Positions 53,392 to 54,994 of a DNA stretch of 54,994 nt are shown here, piece after piece. Numbering within the stretch: position 1 is the first letter of the stretch; each line of letters opens with the position of its first letter. Source of the stretch: Anaerobiospirillum succiniciproducens DSM 6400 (lineage in GTDB: Bacteria > Pseudomonadota > Gammaproteobacteria > Enterobacterales > Succinivibrionaceae). The notes beneath the pieces were generated by a model that saw only the letters and a program-made list of their open reading frames with translations, was not told the origin of the DNA and made no database searches. Position numbers and translations under genes: made by a program. The stretch is taken from the NCBI RefSeq assembly GCF_000482845.1, contig NZ_AXWV01000025.1, positions 1-54,994 on the forward strand. The letters run 5' to 3'.

Positions 53392-54768
53392 ATGGCATTA
53401 TGGGGCGGTAGATTCACCCAGGACAGCGATGTCCGCTTTAAGCACTTCAACGACTCTTTAGTATTCGATTACCGTTTATTTCATGAGGACGTTGAGGGCT
53501 CACGTGCTTGGGCCAAATCTTTAGTTACTGTTAATGTCTTAACTCAAGATGAGTGCGCTTCTTTGATCCAGGCTTTAAATGAGCTTGAGCAGGAAATGAC
53601 TGGCCGTGAAAACGAGATCGCCTTAGCTGGTGATGAGGACATTCACTCTTATGTAGAGCGCCGTTTAATCGAGAAGGTTGGTGCTTTAGGTAAGAAGCTG
53701 CATACTGGTCGTTCACGTAACGATCAAGTAGCTGTTGATCTTAAGTTATTCTGCCGTCGCGCATGCGATGAGATTTTAAAGTCCATCCGTGGTCTGCAGC
53801 GTCAGCTGTTAAAGGTTGCTGATGAGAACCAGGGCGTAATCTTCCCAGGCTATACCCACCTGCAGCGTGCCCAACCAGTTACTTTCTCTCACTTTTGTTT
53901 AGCTTATCTGCAGATGTTTGATCGTGACTTTGTACGTCTGTCTAATGCCCGTGATCTGTTAAATGTATGTCCATTAGGCTCTGCAGCTTTAGCTGGTACT
54001 GCCTACCCAATGGATCGTGAAGAGTTAGCCAAGAACTTAGGCTTCAAGGGCGCAACCCACAACAGCTTAGATGCAGTATCTGACCGTGACCACGTTATGG
54101 AGCTGTTATCTGCAGCTTCAATAAGCTTAGTGCACCTGTCACGTCTTTCTGAAGATCTTATTATTTACAACTCAGGTGAGGCCAACTTTATTGAGTTATC
54201 CGATAAGGTAACCTCAGGTTCTTCTTTAATGCCACAAAAGAAGAATCCAGATGCTTGTGAGCTCATTAGAGGTAAGGCTGGTCGTGTAGTTGGTGCTCTC
54301 ATGGGTATCTTAACCACCGTTAAGGCGCTGCCTTTAGCTTACGACAAAGATCTGCAGGAGGATAAAGAGGGTCTGTTTGACGCCTTAGATACCTGGCATG
54401 AGTGCTTAGATATGATGTCCTTAGTCTTTGAAGGCATTAAGCTTAATAAAGATAAGATTGAGGCAGCTGCTAAGGGTGGCTACTCTAACGCTACTGAGCT
54501 TGCTGACTACTTAGTTTCTAAGGGTGTACCATTCCGTGAGGCTCACGATATCGTAGGTCAGGTAGTGCTCTATGCTATTTCTGTAGCCAAGCCTTTAGAG
54601 GACTTAAGTGTTGACGAGTTCAAGAAGTTCTCAGCTGTGATTGCAGATGATGTTTACCCAATTCTTTCTTTACAGAGCATCTTAGCTAAGCGTAATGTCT
54701 TAGGCGGTGTTGCCCTGGAGCAAACTAAAGCAGAGATCGCAGCTCTCAAGCAGCATCTGAATGCCTAA
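53392..54768 (+). CDS. argH: Argininosuccinate lyase
   Basis: 458 residues (E. coli 457). Fumarase/aspartase superfamily: [10 protein letters not shown] start, [37 protein letters not shown], and the signature [12 protein letters not shown] with catalytic Ser277. It splits argininosuccinate into arginine and fumarate. In a succinate-forming anaerobe the fumarate can enter the reductive branch. It follows argG after 280 bases and a terminator, completing arginine synthesis from ornithine. Confidence 0.98.
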   Translation: MALWGGRFTQDSDVRFKHFNDSLVFDYRLFHEDVEGSRAWAKSLVTVNVLTQDECASLIQALNELEQEMTGRENEIALAGDEDIHSYVERRLIEKVGALGKKLHTGRSRNDQVAVDLKLFCRRACDEILKSIRGLQRQLLKVADENQGVIFPGYTHLQRAQPVTFSHFCLAYLQMFDRDFVRLSNARDLLNVCPLGSAALAGTAYPMDREELAKNLGFKGATHNSLDAVSDRDHVMELLSAASISLVHLSRLSEDLIIYNSGEANFIELSDKVTSGSSLMPQKKNPDACELIRGKAGRVVGALMGILTTVKALPLAYDKDLQEDKEGLFDALDTWHECLDMMSLVFEGIKLNKDKIEAAAKGGYSNATELADYLVSKGVPFREAHDIVGQVVLYAISVAKPLEDLSVDEFKKFSAVIADDVYPILSLQSILAKRNVLGGVALEQTKAEIAALKQHLNA

Positions 54769-54847
54769 TCACCTCGTATCTAGAGCAAGCACGCTGCCAA
54801 ACTACTTGCGCATGCATAATTAGCATGCTCTATAAGAGTATTGATAG

Positions 54848-54884
54848 CAAAAGCCCCACAACCAAATGCGGTTGCGGGGCTTTT
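54848..54884. terminator. Bidirectional terminator after argH
   Basis: Arms AAAAGCCCCACAACC (54849-54863) and GGTTGCGGGGCTTTT (54870-54884) with one mismatch. It would also stop the gene that enters from the right edge on the minus strand. Confidence 0.93.
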
Positions 54885-54934
54885 GTGTTAATGGTCTTAT
54901 AGTGAAAGTTTGCCTTTCACATGTTGATGGTGCT

Positions 54935-54994
54935 TACTTGTGGCCAGTAGAACCAAAGCAGCCAGTGCCTACTTGTGGCCAGTAGAACCAAAGC
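54935..54994. repeat. 25-bp exact direct repeat with 35-bp period
   Basis: The same 25 bases, starting TACTTGTGGCCAGTAG, occur at 54935-54959 and 54970-54994. The window ends with the second copy, so the array may continue. Confidence 0.9.
54969..54994 (-). CDS. 3' end of a gene entering from the right edge
   Basis: On the minus strand the last codons read FGSTGHK followed by TAG (plus-strand CTA at 54969-54971). The upstream part lies outside the window. The copy at 54934-54959 repeats CFGSTGHK and ends in TAA, so the coding end has been duplicated. A terminator suited to this strand lies downstream at 54884-54848. No family can be named from seven residues. Confidence 0.3.

Overview
The window comes from a gammaproteobacterial chromosome, most likely the anaerobic succinate-producing family Succinivibrionaceae. 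The ATP-type PEP carboxykinase (532 aa) matches, from memory, the crystallised enzyme of Anaerobiospirillum succiniciproducens. Gene order resembles broken pieces of the E. coli map: rpoN-hpf with lpt/kds, mla, uvrA/ssb, mreBCD-maf-tldD, yjgA-pmbA, gpmI/yibN-secB-gpsA, nudE-hslR-hslO, and argFGH. Almost everything is core housekeeping DNA. Genes are separated by unusually long, repeat-rich and hairpin-rich intergenic spaces.

Layout. 1-1.6 kb: tRNA-Asn and an MFS transporter on the minus strand. 1.6-9.8 kb: envelope and regulatory genes on the minus strand, read kdsD-kdsC, lptC-lptA, lptB-rpoN-hpf. Behind hpf lies a ~580-nt hairpin-dense segment ending in an intrinsic terminator (2046 to 2015), a candidate structured RNA. 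10.5-14.1 kb: mlaFED, then a terminator and 31-bp repeats, then mlaCB (phospholipid transport). 14.5-16.2 kb: a BASS-like transporter and a DUF2750 protein, convergent on a shared terminator. 16.4-22 kb: uvrA divergent from two tandem ssb paralogues. 23-30.6 kb: mreB, mreCD, maf, tldD, yjgA/darP, pmbA, joining cell shape genes with both halves of the TldD/TldE protease.

30.7-33.7 kb is the most accessory-looking part. It holds a 54-aa basic protein gene with a strong ribosome binding site, a small ORF of 12-residue repeats, and an intact IS1634-like transposase ORF whose expected catalytic residues look substituted. 34-39.7 kb: gpmI, yibN-secB, gpsA, nfuA. 40.4-42.8 kb: pckA and greB. 43-49.1 kb: an unknown Arg-run protein, a BioH-like hydrolase with an insert, ribB, pdxJ, hslO and hslR, all minus. 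49.7-54.8 kb: nudE and the arginine cluster argF-argG-argH. The right edge catches the duplicated 3' end of a minus-strand gene.

Themes: KdsD/KdsC make Kdo for lipid A core, LptABC export LPS, Mla keeps the outer membrane asymmetric, and MreBCD direct wall growth. PckA fixes CO2 toward oxaloacetate in succinate fermenters. ArgF/G/H complete arginine synthesis from ornithine. The strongest candidates for something undescribed are the structured RNA behind hpf, the 54-aa protein, the altered transposase and the ssb pair. Minisatellites with periods of 31, 35, 36 and 35 bp recur through the window.
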